A stretch of 10,205 nt of DNA, taken from assembly GCA_900754435.1 (NCBI GenBank), contig CAAECT010000061.1:1-10205 (forward strand), written 5' to 3'. Of this stretch, positions 1-6,300 are shown piece after piece; within the stretch, counting starts at the first letter, position 1, and the number at the start of each line of letters is the position of its first letter. The stretch comes from an uncultured Collinsella sp. Lineage in GTDB: Bacteria; Actinomycetota; Coriobacteriia; Coriobacteriales; Coriobacteriaceae. The position numbers were made by a program, and so were the translations under genes. The notes under the pieces were generated by a model that was not told the origin of the DNA, did not search any database, and was given only the letters and a program-made list of their open reading frames with translations.

Positions 1-113
1 CTGAACTCAAGGGAGAAACGGAGAAATCTACCAGAAAGCATTTAATGATCGAAAGATATACAAACAAGGAGATCCTTCGTCCTTGCCCTCCGTTCGGCTA
101 CGCCTCACTCCGC

Positions 114-210
114 GTCGCCTGTGGCTCCTTGGCGCTCGCTACGCTCGCACTCCGGTCGCCTGTGGCTCCTTGGCGCTCGCTACGCTCGCACTCCGGTCGC
201 CTGTGGCTCC
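114..210. repeat. 41-bp GC-rich tandem direct repeat, 2.4 copies
   Basis: Two identical 41-bp units lie head to tail at 114-154 and 155-195. A third copy keeps only its first 15 bases (GTCGCCTGTGGCTCC, 196-210) before diverging into related GC-rich sequence. Inside each unit, GCTCGCTACGCTCGC is itself near-periodic. The exact identity points to recent duplication or slippage. The type resembles dispersed intergenic repeats of GC-rich Actinobacteria; that parallel is from memory, not searched. Confidence 0.85.
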
Positions 211-384
211 CTGCGCGTCGGCTGCGCCTCCTTGCCCTCCGCGCGCTTACGCACGCTCCGCGTCGCCTGCGGCTCCTTGGCATGGCCTTCGGCCAAAAGT
301 GTGGGGGCTCCGCCCCAACTCCCCACCCACGTTCTCGCCGATCCCCGGCGTCGGCGTCGCCTTCGGCTCCCCGGGCGACCTATC

Positions 385-455
385 GCACTCAGTCGCAACC
401 CGTCCAATTCGGCAATGAGTGCCGAATCCGATTCCCGGTCGATCGGGATACCGGT
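385..455. repeat. Overlapping, mutually exclusive inverted repeats
   Basis: GCACTCA (385-391) pairs with TGAGTGC (416-422). The alternative ATTCGGCA (407-414) pairs with TGCCGAAT (420-427), using overlapping bases, so the two hairpins exclude each other. Just downstream, CCGGT (435-439) pairs with ACCGG (450-454), competing with CCCG (434-437) and CGGG (444-447). There is no T-tract. Function unknown; such a cluster could be a replication, copy-control or recombination site. Confidence 0.5.
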
Positions 456-583
456 ATTCAGTCAACCTTGCACAGAATACCGCTAGAAGGTCACAGAATT
501 GAAAATAGGACGACTAATTGGTGGGGTTTGACCGTTTCTCATTGCTATATAAAACGAGGTCTTAAATCGGCTCTCAGTGGCCT

Positions 584-618
584 AAAAAGAGACAGGAGCA
601 CCTTTCGGTACCCCTGTC
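584..618 (-). terminator. Rho-independent terminator of the parF-parG operon
   Basis: Bases 591-602 and 607-618 form a 12-bp stem with two mismatches and a 4-base loop. Read on the minus strand, the hairpin is followed by TCTTTTT (590-584). It lies about 60 bases past the stop of the RHH gene, as expected for the operon's transcriptional end. Confidence 0.75.
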
Positions 619-677
619 CTGATCCTCTTGGGCTTCCATTTTGTCACAACGTTAAGAACGTCACGCCGCCCTCTTCG

Positions 678-980
678 TTAAAACCCGTTTTCGGCAAGGT
701 ACTCGTCGAACAGCTCACGTGCGATGTCGGAAACGGACTTGTCCTCCTCGAGTGCGGCCTGCTTCAAGCGCTTGCGATGGCTCTCGGGAACGTAGACAGA
801 CAGCTGTACAAGCCTCTCAGATGCCCCTTCAGCGCCTTTTTTGGGGCGCCCGGCTTTCCGTACCTGCGGAGCCGGTTTCTGGGACTCAGATGCGCTCTCA
901 ACGATTTTCTGCTGCCTCTCCTCGGCCTTCTCCGCGGCGACGTCGAAGTAGGAGGTCGATTTCTTGAACTTTCCGGCCAT
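678..980 (-). CDS. ParG-like ribbon-helix-helix partition/centromere-binding protein
   Basis: This 100-aa protein is the second gene of the partition operon. A charged, probably flexible N-terminal tail (residues 1-50) carries AGRPKKG (43-49), an AT-hook-like minor-groove motif. The C-terminal half fits a ribbon-helix-helix fold: beta strand RLVQLSVYVP (56-65), helix A (66-79) and helix B SVSDIARELFDEYLAE (82-97). In type Ib systems such a protein binds the centromere, represses the operon and uses its tail to stimulate the ParF ATPase; those roles are inferred from the family. The start is firm: GAGGAGGT (994-987) sits 6 bases before the ATG, and the ATG overlaps the ATPase stop by one base (TAATG), implying translational coupling. 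The 100-aa length exceeds the roughly 76 aa of classic ParG because of the longer tail. Confidence 0.85.
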   Translation of the reverse strand: MAGKFKKSTSYFDVAAEKAEERQQKIVESASESQKPAPQVRKAGRPKKGAEGASERLVQLSVYVPESHRKRLKQAALEEDKSVSDIARELFDEYLAENGF

Positions 981-1531
981 TACAGGACCTCCTCGATCTC
1001 GTCCAGGATGTTTTCGATTGCCAGGGCTGCCTTGCCGCTCTTCGCGATTTCGTACACGGGCTTGCCCAGGGCCGCGCCCTGCTTGAAGGCCGCTGCGGTC
1101 GGAACGGTGCCCAGCACGGGCAAGTCATCGGCTTCGAGTAGTTCGAGGAACTGGCGGTCGACCGTCTGGTTTGCCGCGAAGTTGTTGACGATGATTGCGA
1201 AGGACAAATCGGGATTGGCCTCGGTGATGACCTTGATCGTGCGTTTCATCGGCTTTAGGCCGAGGGTGCCTGGCTGGACCGGGATGATCGCGATGTCGGC
1301 GTTTTTCGCGTACGTGGCCGTCTCGTCACTCAGGAAACCCGGCGTGTCGATGACGTTTACGGCGTTCTCGTCGTCGAGCAGGTTCTTCTCGTGGTTCGCG
1401 CCGCCCTGAGGGTCGAGATTGCCGAATCCGACTTTGTGGCCGCGGCGCTCGAGACCCCAGGCGATCTCGTCGGCGAACGTCGTCTTGCCGACGCCGCCCT
1501 TCTGATTGACTAGCAGGATGTTCGTCGCCAT
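980..1531 (-). CDS. ParA/ParF-type (type Ib) partition ATPase
   Basis: This 183-aa Walker-type ATPase should segregate the element by assembling on DNA with its RHH partner. It shows the deviant Walker A with the signature lysine, KGGVGKTT (residues 11-18), the A' segment NLDPQGG (38-44) and Walker B VNVIDTPG (58-65). It has no N-terminal DNA-binding domain, which places it with short type Ib ParF/VirC1-like proteins rather than long type Ia ParA. The A' segment has Asn where many relatives have Asp (NLDP versus DLDP). I chose the ATG at 1531 because it follows a strong GGGGAGGA ribosome binding site and starts right before the conserved first strand. An in-frame ATG 10 codons upstream lies in the likely leader. 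The operon is probably autorepressed through the operator-like repeats just upstream. Confidence 0.92.
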   Translation of the reverse strand: MATNILLVNQKGGVGKTTFADEIAWGLERRGHKVGFGNLDPQGGANHEKNLLDDENAVNVIDTPGFLSDETATYAKNADIAIIPVQPGTLGLKPMKRTIKVITEANPDLSFAIIVNNFAANQTVDRQFLELLEADDLPVLGTVPTAAAFKQGAALGKPVYEIAKSGKAALAIENILDEIEEVL

Positions 1532-1549
1532 GTCCTCCCCTTTCTGAAA

Positions 1550-1575
1550 TAGCATAGTCATATATTATCACATTA
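1550..1575 (-). promoter_or_regulatory. Extended -10 promoter of the partition operon with embedded operator
   Basis: On the minus strand, TGTGATAAT (1572-1564) is an extended -10 element. A start near 1556 would give a leader of about 25 bases that includes the GGGGAGGA site. No good -35 is visible, as is common for extended -10 promoters. The -10 is directly followed by ATATGACTATGC, a motif repeated elsewhere in the window. The 20-base block 1550-1569 matches 2846-2865 at 17 of 20 positions. Confidence 0.6.
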
Positions 1576-1700
1576 ACATGTGACTACATTAAGTGATTCT
1601 AAGTTGCAGGTAGAAATATATGAGCATGTTAAGTAATTAGTATAGTACTACGCTACCGTGCTCATGACTGTGGGTTGGTTTAACCTATAGTCATGCTAAA
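1550..1700. promoter_or_regulatory. Candidate centromere/operator with repeated TGACTA boxes
   Basis: This AT-rich segment upstream of the ParF-like gene contains TAGTCA at 1555-1560 and 1688-1693, TGACTA at 1581-1586 and the variant TGACTG at 1665-1670. It also holds CATTAACATG (1571-1580), its partial inverse CATGTTAAG (1625-1633), and the inverted pair ATGAGC/GCTCAT (1620-1625/1660-1665). Type Ib partition systems place the centromere upstream of the ATPase gene and bind it with the RHH partner. The assignment here is by analogy of position and repeat character. Confidence 0.5.
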
Positions 1701-1738
1701 GTTGCCAAAAGGGGCACAAAGGCCAATACGTTTGCGCA

Positions 1739-2020
1739 GTGCCGGAACAGCGACCTAGCATCATATGCACCGGCGGAATCATCGCAGGCCTGCAAGGAGA
1801 GCATATCCATGGGCTCGTGGTCGCCGGAGGCCTCGTGATGCAGCACGCGCCGGGCGGCGACTGGAAGCGCGTCGATTGTGATGCACTTGCTGCCTGGCTC
1901 GACAGATGCGGTTACAAGGTCGCTGATTGCGAGACGGAGACCCTTCCGACCGCCGACGCGGCGAGGCGGTTACGCGAGTGGGAACGCAAAGGTAAAAAAG
2001 CATCGTCGCTGAACCAGTGA
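1739..2020 (+). CDS. Hypothetical 93-aa protein
   Basis: I do not recognise this family. The frame opens at GTG 1739; the preceding in-frame stop is at 1697-1699 and no other start lies between. No convincing ribosome binding site stands before the GTG (AAAGG is about 17 bases away), so the start is uncertain. The N-terminal half is Gly/Ile/Val-rich (residues 8-35). The middle, DWKRVDCDALAAWLDRCGYKV (41-61), looks like a compact alpha/beta segment. The C-terminus (72-88) is a charged helix rich in Arg, Glu and Lys. It has four Cys (10, 47, 57, 64) but no zinc-finger spacing. It is divergent from the partition operon. GC-rich third codon positions and a folded-protein composition support it over the antisense frame. 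Confidence 0.5.
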   Translation: MPEQRPSIICTGGIIAGLQGEHIHGLVVAGGLVMQHAPGGDWKRVDCDALAAWLDRCGYKVADCETETLPTADAARRLREWERKGKKASSLNQ

Positions 2021-2066
2021 GTCAGTATTCTTTAGTGTTAGATGATGGATATTGAAATTAATTAGC

Positions 2067-2085
2067 GAGATAATGTGCATATCTC
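2067..2085. promoter_or_regulatory. Small dyad and possible promoter before the 37-aa/79-aa genes
   Basis: GAGATA (2067-2072) and TATCTC (2080-2085) form a 6-bp inverted repeat with a 7-base spacer. It lies in AT-rich DNA some 40 bases before the 37-aa start. GATAAT (2069-2074) and CATAAT (2085-2090) are possible -10 elements, but neither has a good -35. This may be the promoter/operator of the two-gene unit. Confidence 0.3.
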
Positions 2086-2122
2086 ATAATGTATGCGTTT
2101 CACCATGAGAGAGGGGTCTGTC

Positions 2123-2236
2123 ATGAGCTGGAAACCGAGAAAATGCGTTATTGCCGGTCTCGTGACAACCGGTCCTGGCAGCGGCTTGTTTGCAACCGCA
2201 ATGACATCGTACCGACTTTTCACTTACATGTTCTAA
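2123..2236 (+). CDS. Small hydrophobic 37-aa peptide
   Basis: This short frame starts at ATG 2123, after the purine-rich AGAGAGGGG (2108-2116), which suits a ribosome binding site. The product begins with a basic segment (MSWKPRKC) followed by a mostly hydrophobic or small-residue stretch (residues 9-27: VIAGLVTTGPGSGLFATAM) and an aromatic tail ending YRLFTYMF. It could insert in the membrane. Its stop codon lies in TAAAAGG, which also provides the Shine-Dalgarno sequence for the next gene 12 bases on, so the two are probably coupled. It could be a small membrane peptide, a leader peptide, or a toxin/bacteriocin-like peptide with the next protein as partner. None of these is proven; a longer frame in another phase overlaps it but has a worse start. 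Confidence 0.4.
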   Translation: MSWKPRKCVIAGLVTTGPGSGLFATAMTSYRLFTYMF

Positions 2237-2248
2237 AAGGCAGTTGCC

Positions 2249-2488
2249 ATGCTGTCGCAAAATCAATCGAGATACTTGGTCACAATCGGCTTTGCCCTGC
2301 TTGCATTACTCTTTGCTAGCGACCTTTTGCTGAAACCGCCCAAGGAACTCGTTTCGCTTGCCATATCCTGCATTTCCGCCCTTTACTTTACGGCAACCCT
2401 ATTCGTCGGACTAAAGGAGAGGAAAAAAGGCGCAGTCGCTGCATCTGCCGTATGCGTGGTCATAGCCATTGCCTCATTCTTTATCTGA
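2249..2488 (+). CDS. Small 79-aa membrane protein, three predicted TM helices
   Basis: The family is not recognised. Three hydrophobic segments fit transmembrane helices: residues 9-28 (YLVTIGFALLALLFASDLLL), 33-55 and 61-79. They are joined by short loops, KPPKE (29-33) and the positively charged KERKKG (56-61). By the positive-inside rule that second loop should be cytoplasmic, leaving the C-terminus outside. Starting ATG 2249 follows AAAAGG (2235-2240) at 8 bases. It sits directly behind the 37-aa peptide and probably forms a bicistron with it. Size and topology resemble many small immunity or accessory membrane proteins, but no motif proves that. Confidence 0.7.
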   Translation: MLSQNQSRYLVTIGFALLALLFASDLLLKPPKELVSLAISCISALYFTATLFVGLKERKKGAVAASAVCVVIAIASFFI

Positions 2489-2517
2489 CACATTGGTGAT
2501 TTAGGGGCGATATCGTA

Positions 2518-2572
2518 GGAATACGACCGGGAGAGCCGGGACCAGATTGCCCGGGTCGCCCGGTCGTATTCC
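2518..2572. repeat. Nested 55-nt inverted repeat (cruciform-capable)
   Basis: The outer arms, GGAATACGACCGGG (2518-2531) and its exact complement (2559-2572), are a perfect 14-bp inverted repeat. The 27-base loop contains a second perfect stem, CCGGG (2536-2540) with CCCGG (2550-2554). It lies between the 79-aa gene (plus) and the RHH gene (minus), which converge on it. No T-tract follows on either strand, so a standard intrinsic terminator is unlikely. A structured origin, transfer or recombination site, or a rho-type bidirectional terminator, are open alternatives. Confidence 0.8.
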
Positions 2573-2640
2573 GCCCCGCGCCGCAGACGGCGCTCCGATT
2601 GCGGCGAGGCGTGACACGCGTGGGATCTTACCTATTTGTA

Positions 2641-2835
2641 TTACGCGACCGCGAGGTGCCTCTTCTGCATGCGGGACTCCGTCAGGTACATGTTGATGAT
2701 GACCTGATAGGGGGCGTCCGTGCGGGCGGCCTCCGCCTTGAAGTAGTCGATGTTCTCGCCGTCGGTGTTCATGGTGACGCGGCGGCGCGGTTCGAGCTCT
2801 AATACATAAGGTCCCAGCTTGTAATACGTGAGCAT
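2641..2835 (-). CDS. BrnA/CopG-like ribbon-helix-helix protein, orphan antitoxin type
   Basis: This 64-aa protein has an RHH fold: strand PRRRVTMN (16-23), helix A DGENIDYFKAEAARTD (25-40) and helix B PYQVIINMYLTESRMQK (42-58). The YFKAEA...PYQ..IN.YL pattern resembles BrnA and related CopG-type antitoxins (FK.EA...YQ.LIN.YL). In the family these proteins neutralise a BrnT-like RNase and repress their own operon. No BrnT-like gene is next to it, so it is an orphan here, perhaps a free-standing regulator. The ATG at 2835 has no ribosome binding site; a GATAAT -10 (2865-2860) about 25 bases upstream would give a very short leader. The upstream dyad-like DNA closely matches the partition promoter. 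Met22 is a possible later start but would remove the DNA-binding strand. Confidence 0.65.
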   Translation of the reverse strand: MLTYYKLGPYVLELEPRRRVTMNTDGENIDYFKAEAARTDAPYQVIINMYLTESRMQKRHLAVA

Positions 2836-2836
2836 A

Positions 2837-2865
2837 TGACTACATTAACATGGTCATGTATTATC
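2837..2865. promoter_or_regulatory. RHH-type operator/promoter shared in sequence with the partition promoter
   Basis: This AT-rich block separates the minus-strand RHH gene from the plus-strand 74-aa gene. TGACTACATTAA (2837-2848) is identical to 1581-1592, and CATTAACATG (2843-2852) is identical to 1571-1580. Read on the minus strand, 2865-2846 fits GATAATAYATGACYATGYTA, the same 20-base pattern as the partition promoter (17 of 20 identical). GATAAT is the likely -10 of the RHH gene. Confidence 0.6.
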
Positions 2866-2934
2866 GAGCGTCTGCTGCGCCGGATTCGCCCGTCTGTTAT
2901 CTTGGGATCGACAGTTTCTTGCGAGGAGGCAGAC

Positions 2935-3159
2935 ATGTACCAGAATGTCTTTGGATCCGATGGTCAGATCCATCTTGAGAACCAGGTCGGCTGCCAGCGC
3001 TTCGACCTAACGATGGGTGAGGTGAAGACGGTCATCCCGACTGCTAAAAATATGAGCAACGTCTTCGGCAAGGATGGCGTGGAGACGGAGATTCAGGTGG
3101 GGCAGATGCGCCAAACACTGGGCAAGCCTGGCTTCGATTGGCTGTTTAATAAACACTAA
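2935..3159 (+). CDS. Hypothetical 74-aa protein with internal duplication
   Basis: The family is not recognised. I chose ATG 2935 because AGGAGG (2924-2929) stands 5 bases before it. The longer in-frame reading from 2836 would begin inside the operator and adds an unlikely Arg-rich leader. The protein contains two similar halves: NVFGSDGQIHLENQVGCQRF (residues 4-23) and NVFGKDGVETEIQVG (41-55), sharing NVFG-DG and a Q/E-rich V-G segment. This suggests an old tandem duplication of a roughly 37-residue unit. There is no signal peptide or membrane segment, and a single Cys at 19. It is divergent from the BrnA-like gene and followed by a 15-bp inverted repeat. It might be the partner of the RHH protein, but it does not resemble BrnT. 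Confidence 0.6.
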   Translation: MYQNVFGSDGQIHLENQVGCQRFDLTMGEVKTVIPTAKNMSNVFGKDGVETEIQVGQMRQTLGKPGFDWLFNKH

Positions 3160-3196
3160 CGGTTGAGTTATTGCAGCATAATCGCAGCTGTAAATA

Positions 3197-3244
3197 TGTG
3201 ACCATATGACTATGCCAACATGTGCGCACAGTCATATGGTCACA
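3197..3244. repeat. Perfect 15-bp inverted repeat, RHH operator or centromere-like site
   Basis: TGTGACCATATGACT (3197-3211) pairs exactly with AGTCATATGGTCACA (3230-3244) around an 18-base spacer. The left side continues as ATATGACTATGC (3204-3215), a 12-base exact match in inverse orientation to GCATAGTCATAT (1552-1563) in the partition promoter. The spacer also holds AACATG, as in the other two sites. No T-tract follows, so a protein-binding site fits better than a terminator for the preceding 74-aa gene. Confidence 0.75.
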
Positions 3245-3312
3245 GTTGTAGATCGGTTTAATCTGTGGCCCTTAAGCTGAAGCTGCCTCAACGAACCGTG
3301 GCTCGCGAGACG

Positions 3313-3346
3313 AAAAAGGGGAATCTCTTTTGCGGGATTCCCCTTT
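3313..3346 (-). terminator. Rho-independent terminator of the surface-protein gene
   Basis: AAAGGGGAATC (3315-3325) and GATTCCCCTTT (3336-3346) form a perfect 11-bp stem with a 10-base loop. On the minus strand, the stem runs into a TTTTT tract (3317-3313). It lies 23 bases past the surface-protein stop codon. Confidence 0.9.
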
Positions 3347-3368
3347 CCGAGTCGTTATGCGATTTGCA

Positions 3369-6300
3369 CTACATCTGCTCGCGGCGCTTCTTTTGATCGA
3401 GGAAGACGCCGGCTGCCACGAGGACGGTACCGCCGATGACGAACGTCTCACCGATGAGTCCCGCGCGGTCACCGGTCTGGGCGAGGCTGCCGGGCTGGGC
3501 GGTATCCGTGCCGGCGAGGTGCTTCGGGGTGTATGCCGCCTGCTGCTTTGCCGCCTCCTCTGCCTCCTGTCGTGCAATCTCATCGGAAAGCTTCTGCTCC
3601 GCTGCGATGCGGTCGGACTTCGCCGACTCGTAGGCGGCGAGTGCCGCATCGTAGCCGGGCTGGAGCTCGTCCACCGCGACCTGCTTCTCGTCCAAGATGG
3701 CCTTGGAGGGCGCGATCTTGGCGCGTGCCTCGACTGCTGCGGCGAAAAGCGCGTTGAGGGCGTCATCCGCGTTCACATCATGGCCGGAAGCGATCGCCGC
3801 GCCGGCATCGATGGAGTTCAGCTTCGACAGCTTGGCGTCTGCCTGCGCCTTCGCCTGCTCGGCGGCGGAGACCAGGGACTCGGCGGCGGCGGTATCCGCC
3901 TTCGCGGCATCGAGGGCGGCCTTGGTGTCATTGACGGCCTTTACTGCATCCTGCTCGCGCTGCTGTGCCTCTGCGAGCTTCGCGGCAAGATCGGTGAGGA
4001 TGTCGAGGTTCGACTGTGCGTCATCGAGATCGGTCTGGGAGCCGGTAAGCCTGTCGGTGGCAACGCCGGTGTCGGCCTTTGCGGCATCGACGGCACGCTG
4101 GGCATCCGCGAGGGCGCGTGCGGTGGCGTCCGCCTTTTGCTCGGCGGCGGCGAGGACGGTCGCCTTCTCGACCTGATCGGCTGCCGCCGCGTCATGGACG
4201 CTCTTTGCTGTATCGAGCGCCTTCTTGGCGTCGGCGACGTCCTGGAAGAACTTCGCGAGGTCGGCGTTCGCATCGTCCACGCCCTGCTGCTTGGCGGCGG
4301 TGTCCGCCTTGGCGGAATCCAACTTTGACTGTGCGGTCGTTACGGCTGCGTTGGCGGCATCGAGGGCGGCCTGCTTCTGCTGGACGGTCGACTTTGCCGT
4401 ATTGACTGCCGCGTTGGCGGCATCGAGGTCCGATTTCGCCGCATCAAGCTCGGTCTGGGCATCCGTGACGCCCTGCTGCTTGGCGGCGACATCAACCTTG
4501 GCGTCATCGACGGCACGCTGGGCATCGGCAACACCCTGCTTTGCGGCATCGACACCTGCCTGTGCGGAATCCGCTGCGACCTGCTTCTGCTGAACGGTTG
4601 CGGCGGCGCCGGCGGCTGCCTGCTTCTTGGATGCGAGATCGGCCTTGGCTGCGTCGAGTGCGCTCTTGGCGTTCTTGAGGCCGTTGATATAGGAGGTCAG
4701 CTTCTGCTCGTACTCGTCGACGGACATGGGATTCATGTTCCAACCGGAGCCTGCCCAACCCAGGTTTGCGGTATCGAAGCTGTCGGTCTTCCAGCCGTTC
4801 ATGGTTCCCTTGCTGCAGACCGCCATGCCCATATAGCCGATTTCAGGGCTGATGACATGCAGGTAGTGACCGACAGTTGCGGGATATCCGGCAACCTTAA
4901 AATGCTGGTTGACATAGGATTCAATCCCGCTATGCGTCTTGTAGAAATCTACGGCATCCTTACCGGTTAGACCGGTGACGCCATAGAGCTCCTGAACCGC
5001 CTGATCGAAGAAAGCCTTTTCTTGGTCAACCCACTGCGGTTTCGGATCGGTTCCATAATTCCATGCGAGGTTTTCGGCCGTATCGAACTGCATGGAATGT
5101 CCAAACTTGACATCGGAATAGTTCGCGTTGGCAATCGCCGCTGCAATGAGCTTATAGGTGACCTGGAGTTCGGAGAGACCGACGGACTTGCGATACTCGT
5201 TGATGGACTTCATGTACGGGATTGCCGCGAGCATGTTGTCGAGACTGGTCGCATCGAGGCTGTTTCCGACCTCGGTGTAGTCCTTGTGTGTACAGTTCTG
5301 GATGATCTCGATGGCTGAATCGGCACCCATGGCCTTGAAGAAGCCGATGGCTCCCTGCTTGAGTTGCGCGTCGGCGGAATCGAGTTTCGCCTGTGCCTCG
5401 TCGACCTTCTGCTGGGCGGCGGTCACGGCCGCGTCAGCGGTATCCTTTGCGGTCTTGGCGTTCGCAAGCTCTTCGTCGGCGGCTGCCTTGGCGGACTCGG
5501 CGTCCTTGACAGCCTGCTTCGCGGCATCCAGCTTGGCGATGGCATCGGCGTTCGCCTGCTTGGCCGCATCGAGGTCGGAGTTCGCGGCATCGAGTGCGGA
5601 CTGGGCGTCGTTCACGCCGGACGCGGCATCGACCGCGGCCTGCTGCTTCGCAGAGAGGGATGCCTGGGCATCATTTAGCTCGGTCTGTGCCGTTGCCGCG
5701 GCGGACTGCACCTGCTCGAGCTCGGACTCGCACTGGGACTGCACCGCTCGTGCGGCAGTGAGGGCTGCCTCTGCGTCCGCGACCTTCTGTTTTGCCGCAT
5801 CGTACTCCGGACCGCTGGCGCCTGCCTCCGCTGCGGCGAGGTCTGCTTTCGCCTTCTCGTAGGCGGCGCTGGCGGCTGCGGCCTTCGCATCCGCCGCGTC
5901 CTTGTTCTGCTGGGCTGCGGCGAGGACGGCATCGGCGGAATCCTTTGCAGACTGGGCCGCAACCAGCTTGGACTGGGCATCGGCAAGCGTCGCGTTGGCG
6001 TTGGCGAGGCCGGCCTGTGCCCTTTCCACGGCAGCCTGGGCGTCGCGCACGGCCTGTTCGGCGGCACTGATTGCCTCCGGGGTGGCGCTTACGGCATCTG
6101 CCTTGGCCTTATCGAGGGCGTCCTTGGCATCCTGGGCCGCCTTGAGGGCGGACTGGTACGCTTCGTCCTTCTCGGACGCATCCGCCTTGGCGTCTGCGAG
6201 ACCCGCCTTCGCCTGCTCGAGGTCCTTGCCGGCGGCATCGGCGGCGTCCTTGCCCTCCGCGACCTGACGGGCGTACTCGTCCATCGCCGCACGGTCGGCT

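Larger units (their letters stand above)
1..583. other. Gene-free, repeat- and dyad-rich region
   Basis: I find no convincing gene here. Long open frames exist on both strands, but they are low-complexity (Arg/Ser/Ala-rich) products of GC-rich repeats. The longest plus-strand frame also runs antisense through the partition genes. The stretch contains the 41-bp tandem repeat (114-210), a short GC hairpin (GGGGC-TCC-GCCCC at 304-316), and overlapping dyads around 385-455. Bases 480-583 are AT-richer and hold a possible plus-strand promoter (TTGACC at 528, TATAAA at 548), but its 14-nt spacer is too short to trust. Confidence 0.6.

Noticed and set aside
528..553. Plus-strand promoter TTGACC...TATAAA
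   Set aside because: The spacer is only 14 bases, and no plus-strand gene follows before the antisense partition operon.
45..1409. 454-codon plus-strand open frame
   Set aside because: It runs antisense through the clear partition operon, and its first third is a translation of GC-rich repeats with Arg/Ser/Ala bias. No start signal or recognisable domain.
2089..2319. 76-codon plus-strand frame overlapping the 37-aa and 79-aa genes
   Set aside because: It lacks a ribosome binding site, has Cys/His/Arg-rich composition, and overlaps the start of the much better supported membrane protein.
2836..2934. N-terminal extension of the 74-aa protein starting at 2836
   Set aside because: It would start inside the operator, abutting the divergent start, with no ribosome binding site. 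ATG 2935 has AGGAGG at ideal spacing.
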